From the NCBI GenBank assembly GCA_001600635.1, contig BCKL01000033.1, forward strand, positions 183,812 through 247,811: DNA of 64,000 nucleotides, given 5' to 3'. Positions 46,260 to 55,506 of the stretch are shown here, in pieces; position 1 is the first letter of the stretch; every line of letters starts with the position of its first letter. The notes beneath the pieces are model-generated. The model was not told the DNA's origin and did no database searches. It saw only the letters and a list, made by a program, of their open reading frames with translations. The translations under genes were made by a program, and so were the position numbers. The DNA comes from Leucosporidium creatinivorum. Lineage: Eukaryota; Basidiomycota; Microbotryomycetes; Leucosporidiales; Leucosporidiaceae.

Positions 46260-48519
46260 ATGCTCGCCCGCGCTAACCTTCTCCGTCCTTTGAGGGCTTC
46301 TACGTCGAGGCTGCCTGCGCTGGCCGCGCGCCACTTGGCCACCGAGGCTCCCGCGCCCAAGAAGTCGCCTCGCCCTGCAGGCTTCGCTACCGTCGAGGAG
46401 CTGCACTCGCGCACCGCCGCCGACATCTTGGCCGAGCGCGATGCTGGCTCTCACGCTGGAGAGATGCGCCACTTTACCGTCAACTTTGGTTAGTCGACTA
46501 CAGCGCCGAGGGGCGGAGCGAGGGCGCGAGACCAACAGCTCTTGATTGGCGCCGCTGGGACTGGACCCGACCTCGCGCTGCTGGCTGTACCGGATTGGAG
46601 CGGCTGTCCATATGACCAGACGCTGACTTTGTACCCTCTTGCTACGCCCCACAGGTCCCCAGCACCCCGCCGCTCACGGAGTACTCCGTCTCATCCTCGA
46701 GCTCAACGGCGAGGAGATCCTCCGCGCCGACCCTCACGTTGGACTCCTGCACCGCGGTACCGAGAAGCTCATCGAGTACAAGACGTACACGCAAGCCCTC
46801 CCCTACTTCGACCGCCTCGACTACGTCTCCATGATGACCAACGAGCTCTGCTACTCGCGCGCCGTCGAGAAGCTCCTCAACATCGGTGAGCTCTTCGGGT
46901 TCAATTCAGGGACATCGGGTCTTGCATTGGGAGCGGTATGGAGATGTAGGGCTTTTGGAGGCTGGAGCTGGGGCTGGTTCGGAGCTCGGAGATGTTGCGT
47001 CTGCAGCGATTTGCGAACGCGCAACAACGAGGACGGAATGTTAAGCAGAGCTGGGAGCTCGATGCAGAAGCTACATATTCTCAGATGAGATTCATCGAAG
47101 ACCCGAGTGCTAACTACCACCCTTTCGCTAATACACAGAGGTCCCCGAGCGTGCCAAGTGGATCCGCACCCTCTTTGGAGAGATCACTCGTATCCTCAAC
47201 CACTTGATGGCTGTCTTGACCCACGCCATGGGTTCGTTATCTGTCTCGCTTCCCCTTCCTCTGCGCCGATAGCTGACCTTTGGGCTCTCGCAGATGTCGG
47301 AGCTCTCACCCCCTTCCTCTGGGGATTCGAGGAGCGCGAGAAGCTCATGGAGTTCTACGAGCGCGTCTCGGGAGCTCGTCTTCACTCGGCCTACGTTCGT
47401 CCCGGAGGAGTCGCCTTTGACCTGCCCCACGGCCTGCTCGAGGACATCTTCACTTGGGCTACCGCCTTCCACCACCGAGTCGACGAGTTCGAGGAGGTCA
47501 TCACCGGCAACCGTATCTGGAAGCAGCGTACCATCGATGTTGGAGTCGTGACCGCCCAGCAGGCCCTCGACTACTCCTTCTCCGGTGTCATGCTTCGTGG
47601 TTCGGGAATCCCTTGGGACATTCGGTGCGTTCTACGAGGGCTCGTAGCTCTGTAGCTGAGCTGATCGTCTTCTCTTCTCTCCTCGTTCACTATGCCTCCC
47701 TTCGCCCGCCCCTCTCTCAACACTCGCGCTCGCGCTCCCTTCCCCCTCGTCTTCCTTCCCCCCCTTCCCCTCTCGCCTCGTCCCTTCCCTCTTCACCCCC
47801 AACAGCAAGGTCGCCCCTTACGACGCCTACGACCAGGTCGAGTTTGACGTGCCCGTCGGCAAGCGCGGAGATTGCTACGACCGCTACCTCTGCCGAATCG
47901 AGGAGTTCCGTCAGTCGCTGCGCATCATCGACCAGTGCTTGAACAAGATGCCTGAGGGACAGATCAAGGTTGACGATCACAAGATTGTTCCCCCGCCAAG
48001 GGCTTCCATGAAGGAGTGAGTTGGAGCTCGGCCGCTCGACTCAGCCCTCCATCCGACTTCAAGTTCGGCGCGGGGAGCCTCTCGCTGACTTTTGCCCGTG
48101 ACAGATCCATGGAGTCGCTCATTCACCACTTCAAGCTGTTCTCTGAAGGCTACTCGGTCCCGCCAGGCGAGACCTACTCGGCCATTGAGGCGCCCAAGGG
48201 AGAGATGGGGTCCGTTCTCTTTCCTCGCTTTCTCTTCTCCCTCGCGCTGACCCTGCTGTTATACAGAGTCTACCTCGTATCCGACGGATCCAACAGGCCA
48301 TACCGCTGCAAGATCCGAGCTGTACGTTCTCCCCTCCATCTCCCAACTTGCGCCTTCCCAGCCCTCACCCGCTGACCCTTTCGCACTCGATTTTTCGACC
48401 TCCAGCCCGGGTTTGCCCACCTCGCAGGAGCAGATTTCATGAGTCGACACGCCTTCCTTCCTGACATGGTTGCCATCATCGGTACGATGGACCTCGTCTT
48501 CGGTGAAGTTGACCGTTAA
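46260..48519 (+). CDS. NDUFS2: NADH:ubiquinone oxidoreductase 49 kDa subunit
   Basis: Eight or so exons encode the core complex I subunit next to the quinone site. A presequence ([20 protein letters not shown]...ARHLA) is followed by [150 protein letters not shown] and the end [12 protein letters not shown], which is the universal C terminus of the family. An intron of about 260 nt near 46888 splits [10 protein letters not shown]; another long one precedes [15 protein letters not shown]. Presence of this subunit shows a respiratory chain with proton-pumping complex I. Confidence 0.97.
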
Positions 48520-49326
48520 GCCGTCGCCGAAGGGGGAAGGAGGGCAGAGGGGAGAAAGGAACGGCAAGGAGAGGCTTTTCGTAGGCAGTATCGAAGGGAG
48601 AAGCGCGAGAAGGCGCATTGTAATCATGCTAGACCGATCTCCGAGGAGCGTAGAGAGCTACAAACCAGCAAGAGAGAGCGAAGCTTCACTATGCTTCGTC
48701 GTCACCGCGCTGCGCATCTGCGCGGAAGAGAGCTAGCCGATTGGGGACGGGGGGAGAGCGAGAATGCTGCTAAGGCTCTGTACAGCTATGAGTCGCCTGC
48801 TCGTATACTCCCCCTCCGCCGGTTCTCTGCCTCAGCGAAAGCTCCCGAATTCGCTCTCTTCCCTTTCCTCGTCTGCTTGATCTTGTCTTTGCCCGCTTTC
48901 GCTCGACGATCAAAGACAAATCGGATCCCATCCCTCACAACGCTCATGATTCCTGCCTCCTGCACTGCATGTTCACGACGTCGTCGTCGTCGCCTTTCCC
49001 TCTCCCCTTCCTCGACCACCGAGCCTTCTCCTGCACTATGGCTCGACGCTCTCGCCTCTGCTACACTTCTACAAATCGGTGCACTCGTTAGAGAATCTTG
49101 CACTATTCTACCACTCCTCGAAGCGACACCGGACCACGACTCGCTGCAGAAAAGCTGCGCCGAGAGAGCCAACCTCTTCTCCTTCCCCTCGGAAACCGTC
49201 TCCCTTTCTCGACTCTCGAGCTTGACACCGAGCTCAATCCTCCAAGCCGCGCTCAAGTCTACAGAGCTTACCTCATCGCCATTTGCGACTCGAGAACCCT
49301 CGCCTCTCCGTATCCTCCTCTCCTCC

Positions 49327-49338
49327 CTCGGCGCCGAG
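49327..49338. repeat. 12-bp palindrome CTCGGCGCCGAG, copy 5
   Basis: Perfect copy 325 nt before the A3 ATG. Confidence 0.7.
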
Positions 49339-49435
49339 CAGCCTCAGCGAATCCTGCACCCCCCTTTCCCTTTCATCTCTCTCCTCGTGACTTTCGCACG
49401 TGAAGAAGGAACATCCCTCGGCTTCCGACTAGATT

Positions 49436-49515
49436 AATACATCTCGTCACCTCGGCCTGTTCCTTTGAAACTTCCCTTTCTTCTCCTCTCGACCGCCAAA
49501 ACCCCTTGCCGCGCT
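49436..49515 (+). promoter_or_regulatory. A-type promoter block upstream of A3
   Basis: Matches 8759-8840 with few changes (TACATCTCGTCACCTCGGCC, GTTCCTTTGA, CTTCCCTTTCTTCTCC). Confidence 0.6.
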
Positions 49516-49651
49516 CGATGAAACGCTAGCAGCCCCTCGCCCAAGACAGTGGGAGGGGTGCAGATTGACTTTCTCCGACACTGCTCTTGCTCTTCTGCTC
49601 CTCACTTGCTACCTCTCTCTCCTCCCTTCGCCCTCCATTTCTCTCCTTGAA

Positions 49652-50414
49652 ATGGTCTTTCTCTCGCAGCTCGTTCTCTCGGCTCTCTCCTTCGCCTTCG
49701 TTGCTTCCGCTTCGCCAGTACCAATTGGAACACCTCGATTGAAGCCCAGCACCGTCACCGCCAACGCTCGGTAAGCTACAGCCACCCTTTCGCCTCGCTC
49801 TTGACCGCCGGGCTGACTCTTGCTCCTCCTTCCTGCAGCTCGAGCACCGTCCTTGCCACCTCCACTACTTCGCCTGCTCCCACTTCTACAGCAGTAGTAT
49901 GGACTAAGGTCTGCAGCGGTGCAACACCCTACCTTGATGCTAGTGCGTCAAGCTTCCTCTTTCCCCGAAACCCTCGCCGAAGCTTGAACTTGAACTGACT
50001 CGCTCGCCGCCACACTCACAGACAGCAACTGCGTCGCTTGTAATGGCGGAAAGCCAGGCGCCGCTACATGTGACCAGTACGGTGGGGCAACAAAATGGTG
50101 CGACCTTCTCCCTGACGTCGCGCCGTCGTTAATCGCCGAGCTTCAAAGCTGACTTGCTTCGTCTGCCTACTCAACCATAGCGTCTCCGATGAATACGTCA
50201 AGTTCTTCGATAACATATGTCGGCCGTGCTCTGAGGCGTACCCGGGTGCTAAGACGTGCAATGAGATGGCATTGACGAACTGGTGAGTCTCCCTGACCCT
50301 CCGTCTCTCATTAGACCGCCGAGCTGACCCGCTGCCTGCAGCTATGACGGGTACACCAAGGTTGTCGAGACGTGGAGGTTTGGCTGGATCTCGTATGCGT
50401 GCAAGAAGAATTGA
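49652..50414 (+). CDS. small secreted cysteine-rich family A protein A3
   Basis: Five exons (49652-49770, 49839-49942, 50022-50097, 50181-50282, 50342-50414), about 157 residues, intact. Signal peptide MVFLSQLVLSALSFAFVASA, then SPVPIGTPRLKPST. The linker exon and the first cysteine exon (NCVACNGGKPGAATC) are almost identical to A2, while the fourth exon differs strongly (ICRPCSEAYPGAKTC..LTNC) and the fifth is intermediate (YDGYTKVVETWRF..SYACKKN). So the cysteine framework is kept while surface residues change most in exon 4. Introns match A2 in position and phase. Function unknown. Confidence 0.75.
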
Positions 50415-50596
50415 GGAAGAGCTAGCTGCAACAGAACATCCTTCGAAGACTCGGAGGGGAGCGCAGAGAGCGTCCGCGGAGGGTTAAGACTGGTCCGGGA
50501 CTGCTTGCACTCGCTCACGGAGGGGCTTGGAAGAGTTATAAGCGGTCGCACGAGCGATGGTAGCAGGTGAGCCTCTCCTTCTCCTCTCCTTGCATG

Positions 50597-50608
50597 CTCG
50601 GCGCCGAG
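50597..50608. repeat. 12-bp palindrome CTCGGCGCCGAG, copy 6
   Basis: Perfect copy 497 nt before the B3 ATG. Confidence 0.7.
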
Positions 50609-50908
50609 CTAATCTCGTTTCCTTGCGCTCCTGCCTCTCTATCAATTGGATCCTCAGCGCTCAGCGTACCTAGCTCCACCCTTCCCATTCTCAGCTGCAC
50701 CTCATCATCTCCGTCGCCGTCCCTCTCGCTTCACCGCCGACATCTTCTCCCTTTCACATTGCTTTTGACCTCTCGGCGCTCGGCGTCTACCTGCTTGCCC
50801 TCTTGGCACCATCTCGCTTCTCCCCGTTCCACATCCTCTTCATCTCCCTTCGCGACAGCCGAGACTGCTGTCTATCCGATCCTGATCCTTCGGTGTGGCT
50901 CAGCGCCG

Positions 50909-51093
50909 GCGTGCCTCGGCGCTCCCTTTGTGGCTCGGTGGACGACAAAGAGCGGCCGTCTGCTCACCTGCAGGGCTGGGAGGGAAGCTGCAAGATGGTG
51001 AAACGAGCAAGGGGTACATGAGAGTAGGTCTGCTTTTTCGCTCGCTCGCTTCTCTCTTTCTCCTTCCTTCACTCCCAATCCCCCTCGCCGAAA
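50909..51093 (+). promoter_or_regulatory. B-type promoter block upstream of B3
   Basis: Third conserved B upstream block, nearly identical to 10228-10419 over its last 80 nt. Confidence 0.6.
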
Positions 51094-51807
51094 ATGCTCG
51101 CGTTGACCCCCCTCGCTCTTCTCCTCTCCCTCTCGCTCGCGGCCTCGGCTGCTCCAGCAGGGACCGCTACCACCACCAACGTTTGGAGCCTCGTTCCCAC
51201 CAAATCCACCACAACAACCGCCAGCAAGACGACGTCAGTCTACTGCTTTAGAACCCCCTCGGCGGTCGCCAAATCGCCAACTGTCCCGCCGAGCAGCCTT
51301 ACTACATCGAAAGGAGTACGCCGTTGTTTCTATGCTATTACGTACGAGAACTGATCATACACGCCTTCCATAGCCAAGACCTGTAGCTGCCAGCCCTCCA
51401 ACCCCTACGCCGAAACCTGCCAACTCGACAGCTGCGGCGAGTTGAGGCCCACGACCTGCAATCGTGGATGGGTCATCAGCTCTATCAACGGGTACTGGTG
51501 TGATCCATGCGTCGACGGAGGGAGGCGCAGAGGCATCAACCCGACCTACATCCAGCCCATGCCCGAGTGCGAAGGCCTTGGGTACTCGACGGCACCGCCG
51601 TCGCCGCCTCACAAGTGAATCGCTCATCTGTCGACGCTGCTGTACAGAACAGTGCTGACTCCCCGCTCACACAGATACGTCACCCCCGTCGTCCCTGCCA
51701 ACTACACTCCCCCTCCCATTGTCGCGCCGACGTCGACGTTTTCGGTCAGGCGGAGGACAACTGTAGTGGAGACCAGTCCGACGATGTCGGCGAGTGTATC
51801 GGTTTAG
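51094..51807 (+). pseudogene. secreted family B gene B3 with a one-base frameshift
   Basis: Same exon plan as B2: exon 2 at 51374-51614 (241 nt) and exon 3 at 51675-51807 (133 nt) are equal in length to B2's. The signal peptide (MLALTPLALLLSLSLAASA) and start are intact. Compared with B2, one C is missing in exon 1 at about 51276-51279, just before the first cysteine; from there the frame runs PTVPPSSL and leaves exons 2-3 out of frame, with a stop early in exon 2. Exons 2 and 3 themselves stay open in the family frame (CSCQPSNPYAETC, CDPCVDGGRRRG, ECEGLGYST, YVTPVVPANYTPPPI), so the break is recent or is a sequence error. It is the partner of A3. Confidence 0.65.
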
Positions 51808-52112
51808 TGTGGAGCGTAATGCCATTTTCTGAACGTCCAGCGTACAGCAGCGAAGAGAGAGGGCATTAAAGAGCGAGTCGAGCCGCCGAGTTTCTTCCTC
51901 TGCGAGCACTCGTTCTTGACCTCTAACGCCTCGCAGCGAACGCCACAGAGTACTGGGAACAAATTCCTCCTCGTCTCCTTGAACTTCTATTCCACCTCCC
52001 GCCGAGCAAAAACGAATGAAAGATACCTCCGCCGAGACCGAGCGCCCTTGCCCGATAGTCGAGGAAGGCCGCCTTTTCCACCATACTAGCTATCCGTCAA
52101 AGCGCGCGCAGC
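51808..52112. other. convergent spacer B3 / ATP20
   Basis: No gene; 3' ends of convergent genes. Confidence 0.5.
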
Positions 52113-53448
52113 TTAGGTGAGCTTGGCGTAGCGGTCCTCTGCGGTAGCGAGAAGGTCAGCGAGCGAACGAGGGCGAGAAGGCAGGAGATGTGAGCGTACC
52201 CTCGAGCTTGTAGCCAACGATGTGCCTATGGTTGCGATGTGATGATCGAAAGGGGAAGGGATAGAAAGGGATGGCAATTGGCGAGGAGGAAGTGGAAAGA
52301 GTGAAGACGAACGGAGAGAGATGACGGTCAGCGCTCGGTCACCTCTCTCGGGAAAACACCCCCCTCTCGGGATCGCTCCCGACCTCCGACCAACTCGGAC
52401 TCGGAAGAGCAAACCCACCTCCTGCCGATCATCTCTCCAATCTTGAAGACACCGTAAGCCTCAACGGCGTAGATGGCCACGCGCTTCCACTCGCCCGAGG
52501 TGTAGAGCTTCTGCCAGAAGGAAGGGTTCTTGGCGTTGTTGAAGAATTGCGAGTCTGGTGGTGGTTTTGCAGCGATGATGAGACGTCGCAAGCGAAGCGC
52601 GGTAGAAGGGGCCGAGGGGGGGAAGGAGGCGAAGTGAAGACCGAGGCGCAGGAGAGCGAGGAGAGGAGGCGGGGTCGGAGGGATTGCAGGGAGAGGAGGG
52701 ATTGCAGGGAGATCGCAAGGATAGTGCAGTCGGTTACAGGTGGAGATGGAAAGAACGAGGCAGATTCGAGAGTCAGTACTTCGGCGAGCGGTTTGATGGA
52801 GCTCGAATCCGCATACAGGTGTAGGTGAACTGGGAGACGGAAGGAGGGGACATCTTCTCGGCGACGTAGACCTGCTTGACGAGCTCCTTGGCGACGGCGG
52901 CCTGTCGTCGGTGAAGAGCCGAGAGATGGAAAGAGTGGGGAGCGGAGAGGATCGAACGGCGTGTTGTGAGAGGGCGAAAGTGGTAGGGTCAGCTATGTCG
53001 CGTAGCAGAGGAGATGGAGAGGAGCTCACGTTGTAGAAGATGGGCTCCTTGTAGGCTATTCAGGTGCAGAAAGAGCAGCAGCGTCAGTTCCCAACTCGCC
53101 TGCCGCTATCCCGCGCTGGCTGATCCCGCCGAGCTTCTGCCGTCGAAGTCCTGGCCCGGCGCTGTAGCCTGGTACAGCCTTGCCGTCTGTACACCTTCGA
53201 CTAGCCTGTAAAGACTCACCTCCGAGCGAGTTGCCAACGGTAGCGCCGACCGATCCAGCGAGCTTCTGCGCCTGGGCGAGGTAAGGGCCAGCGGCGGCCT
53301 GTACCTTCTCAGCGGCGGCCTGCGCGCCCTCCTTGGCTCCTCCAGCGACCTTCTGAGCGCCCTGCTTGGCCTGCTGCTCGGCCGAGGCGGTCGAGGCTTG
53401 CCTCACTTGGAGGCGAAGAGTTGAACGGATGAGCGAGCGAGAGAACAT
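52113..53448 (-). CDS. ATP20: mitochondrial ATP synthase subunit g
   Basis: Minus-strand gene with six or more exons. N-terminal presequence MFSRSLIRSTLRLQVRQAST, an alanine/lysine-rich helix (EQQAKQGAQKVAGGAKEG), then AYKEPIFYN, AAVAKELVKQVYVAEKM, FFNNAKNPSFWQKLYTSGEW and the membrane part RVAIYAVEAYGVFKIGEMIGRR followed by HIVGYKLEEDRYAKLT. The GxxxG-like helix and the GRRxIVGY end are typical of subunit g, which supports ATP synthase dimers and cristae shape. Two exons are only 26 nt (53030-53055 and 52200-52225); they are required to give the conserved PIFYN and HIVGY segments. Stop at 52113. Confidence 0.88.
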
Positions 53449-55506
53449 GCTGAGAGAAGGCTGTAATGAGGTGTACAGGGTGTTAGCTTCTGTTTGAATC
53501 GACTTGGAATCTGCCTGTACTTGAGCAGCGTACCGAGAAGCGGAAGGGGGGGAGCGAGAGATGCAACTGAGCAGCCAAACGGGTCAAGTCGCGATTCGGG
53601 GCTCGGCTCTGTACCACATCATTCGTCGTGCTCGATGCACTCAGCGATTGATACAAGGGTCATATTATCACCCTGCTTCTCATCGGCCTCATTTGTACAC
53701 CTGACACTCCCGCCGAACTCGCCTTCGCGGTTCCTGCGCCGTCGTCTGGTCGCCGAGCAGCTCGCTTACAGCTCCAACACGGTCTACATAGCAGAGCGGG
53801 GCTCTCAGGCTGTCGACCGAACTTCAGCAGGCCTCAAAGTTCGACAGCACCGCATCTCGGCGCTCGCTATGACCTCCTCCGCCGACACCAACTCCGCCAG
53901 CTCAACGAGGTCTGTAGGGCTACAGCCAGCTAGGCAAAGTGGAAGAGCAGGTTTATATTGGCCAATGCCGATGCCCAGATTGGCTGTTGCACCTCTACAG
54001 AATGGCCCCTGGCTCATCACCGACGACCCTTGCATTTCTTCGCCTTCTCGCCTTCTTCTCCTCCCACAACTTGCTCACAACTCGCCCTCAACTTGTCAAC
54101 ATAGGATGGACTGATCGACTACAGCTAATGGTAAGCTTTCACTGTCCTTTGGCAAGCTAATTGTCCACCACCGCCCCTTCGCGGAATCCAGCAATGATGA
54201 TCCATTTCGACTTGAGGCCCTGCACGACGCAGCTCTGTTCGGCTAGATGAGGGCAATCTTACACATCTGAAAATCCTGAGCTGGATTTCCCCTGGGGGCA
54301 GAAGGAGGTACACAGCAAGACGCGGCCGAAAAAGAGCAGCTCGCTGACATTCTTTCTTCGTGCTCGTTCTGTAGATGCCGCCGTCCTCCAGTTCCGCATG
54401 AGACTCGGCACGCTCCGGACAATTATCGGGCAGCCTCCCCTGCTCAGCGGAGTGATGGAAACCTCTCACTCGTCCAGGAGGATGGATTTCGGTCGACTCG
54501 CTTTCGCCTTCGCTCGCTCGAAAAGTATTCGACTAGAGGGCATGATTCTTCTCGGCTCGGCATCCTGCATGCATTCGCTGTTACTTCCGCCTATCCAGCG
54601 ACCCTGGAGCCAGCAAGGATCTCAGCTAACTCGTGAGTTCACCTTCCGCTCCCCCCTCCCCTCGACACCGACCTTACAACACCCCACGGCAATGATGCTA
54701 TCATAACGATTAGTCTTTCGGACAGTTCCTTCGGGAGCGAGACGACAACTGCATATATGTCCTGAGCCTACGACGCCCTCGCGATCCCTGTCCTTGTGCC
54801 GAGCGCCGAGCAGGGAAAGAGCGAGCAATTGAATGACGGATGTGGGATGGGAGAGCTGACTAGACTTCATCTTGCAGACCTTAGGGGTTTACTTGGACTC
54901 GACATCTCAGCTCCACGAAGGCAGGGAAGACACGCGCGCCGAGCGCCGAAGACCGGCCTTGATGCCTTGCTGACTCAGTCCCTGCTGTACGGGCTTCTTC
55001 GACACCGCAATTGATCTTCCGAATATTCCCTTCAATCGTCGCCCATCTCGAACTTCCTGCGAGCAGCGAAAGAGAGCAGTGAACAGCTCGGCGCTGAGAG
55101 CTGGGCGAAAGATAACAACAAGTGAGGGCTTGCCGACTCGTACAGGCCGTCGAACCAATCGCAGAGCTTAGTACGAGCACGGTATTGGCATGAGCCCTCG
55201 TAAGCGGACTTAGCTCGGCGCGCGGCGGCAGGCGAAGGAGCTGCTCGGCGACGCTTCCTTTCTTAGCTGGCTTCGCCCTGCGAGAGCTCGAAGCTAGTCC
55301 TAGGATAAAGAGAGTATTCGTTTCTGCCGAGTGCACCATCAGGCGCTCATGCTGAGCTTCGCCTGCTTTCGCCTGGGCAGGCCGAACGACGCAGCTGGGC
55401 GCCTACGCTCTCTCATTCTCCTACTCTTCACCTCGTCTCGCAGTCGTCACTCGTTCATCTAGCAAGGGAAGCTGCGGTACATCAGCTCAGCTCAGCGCAG
55501 TCCACC
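53449..55506. other. 2-kb gene-poor divergent region ATP20 / SRO7
   Basis: The longest stretch without a supported gene. Open frames (for example 53494-54114 and 54398-54706) show no motif and overlap each other on both strands. A small unrecognised gene or non-coding RNA cannot be excluded. Confidence 0.5.

Larger units (their letters stand above)
48520..49651. other. intergenic region NDUFS2 - A3
   Basis: A 248-codon open frame (48691-49437) is present but begins without a convincing ATG context, shows no motif, and its end overlaps sequence duplicated upstream of A2; I do not call it. The right part carries palindrome copy 5 and the A-type promoter block of A3. Confidence 0.5.
50415..51093. 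other. intergenic region A3-B3
   Basis: No gene supported; alignable with 9734-10419. Contains palindrome copy 6 and the B-type promoter block. Confidence 0.6.
49315..51810 (+). repeat. segmental duplication, copy 2 (A3-B3 cassette)
   Basis: Colinear with 8630-11130 on the same strand across both genes, their introns and the spacer. Copies lie about 40.7 kb apart with unrelated housekeeping genes between. Confidence 0.75.

Noticed and set aside
48691-49437. 248-codon plus-strand open frame before A3
   Set aside because: Arg/Ser-rich without motifs, and its end overlaps the non-coding region duplicated upstream of A2, where the frame is not kept. A CTACSRRRRRR stretch hints at a zinc cluster but lacks the remaining cysteines.
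51094-51354. B3 read as an 86-residue intact short secreted protein
   Set aside because: Exons 2 and 3 downstream keep the exact B2 lengths and the family frame, so a frameshift explains the data better than a genuine short protein.
8630-51810. Transposon as the cause of the A-B duplication
   Set aside because: No transposase, terminal inverted repeats or target-site duplication could be seen at either edge.
53494-54114. 206-codon ORF upstream of SRO7
   Set aside because: No motif, no clear start context, and overlapping frames on both strands are equally long.
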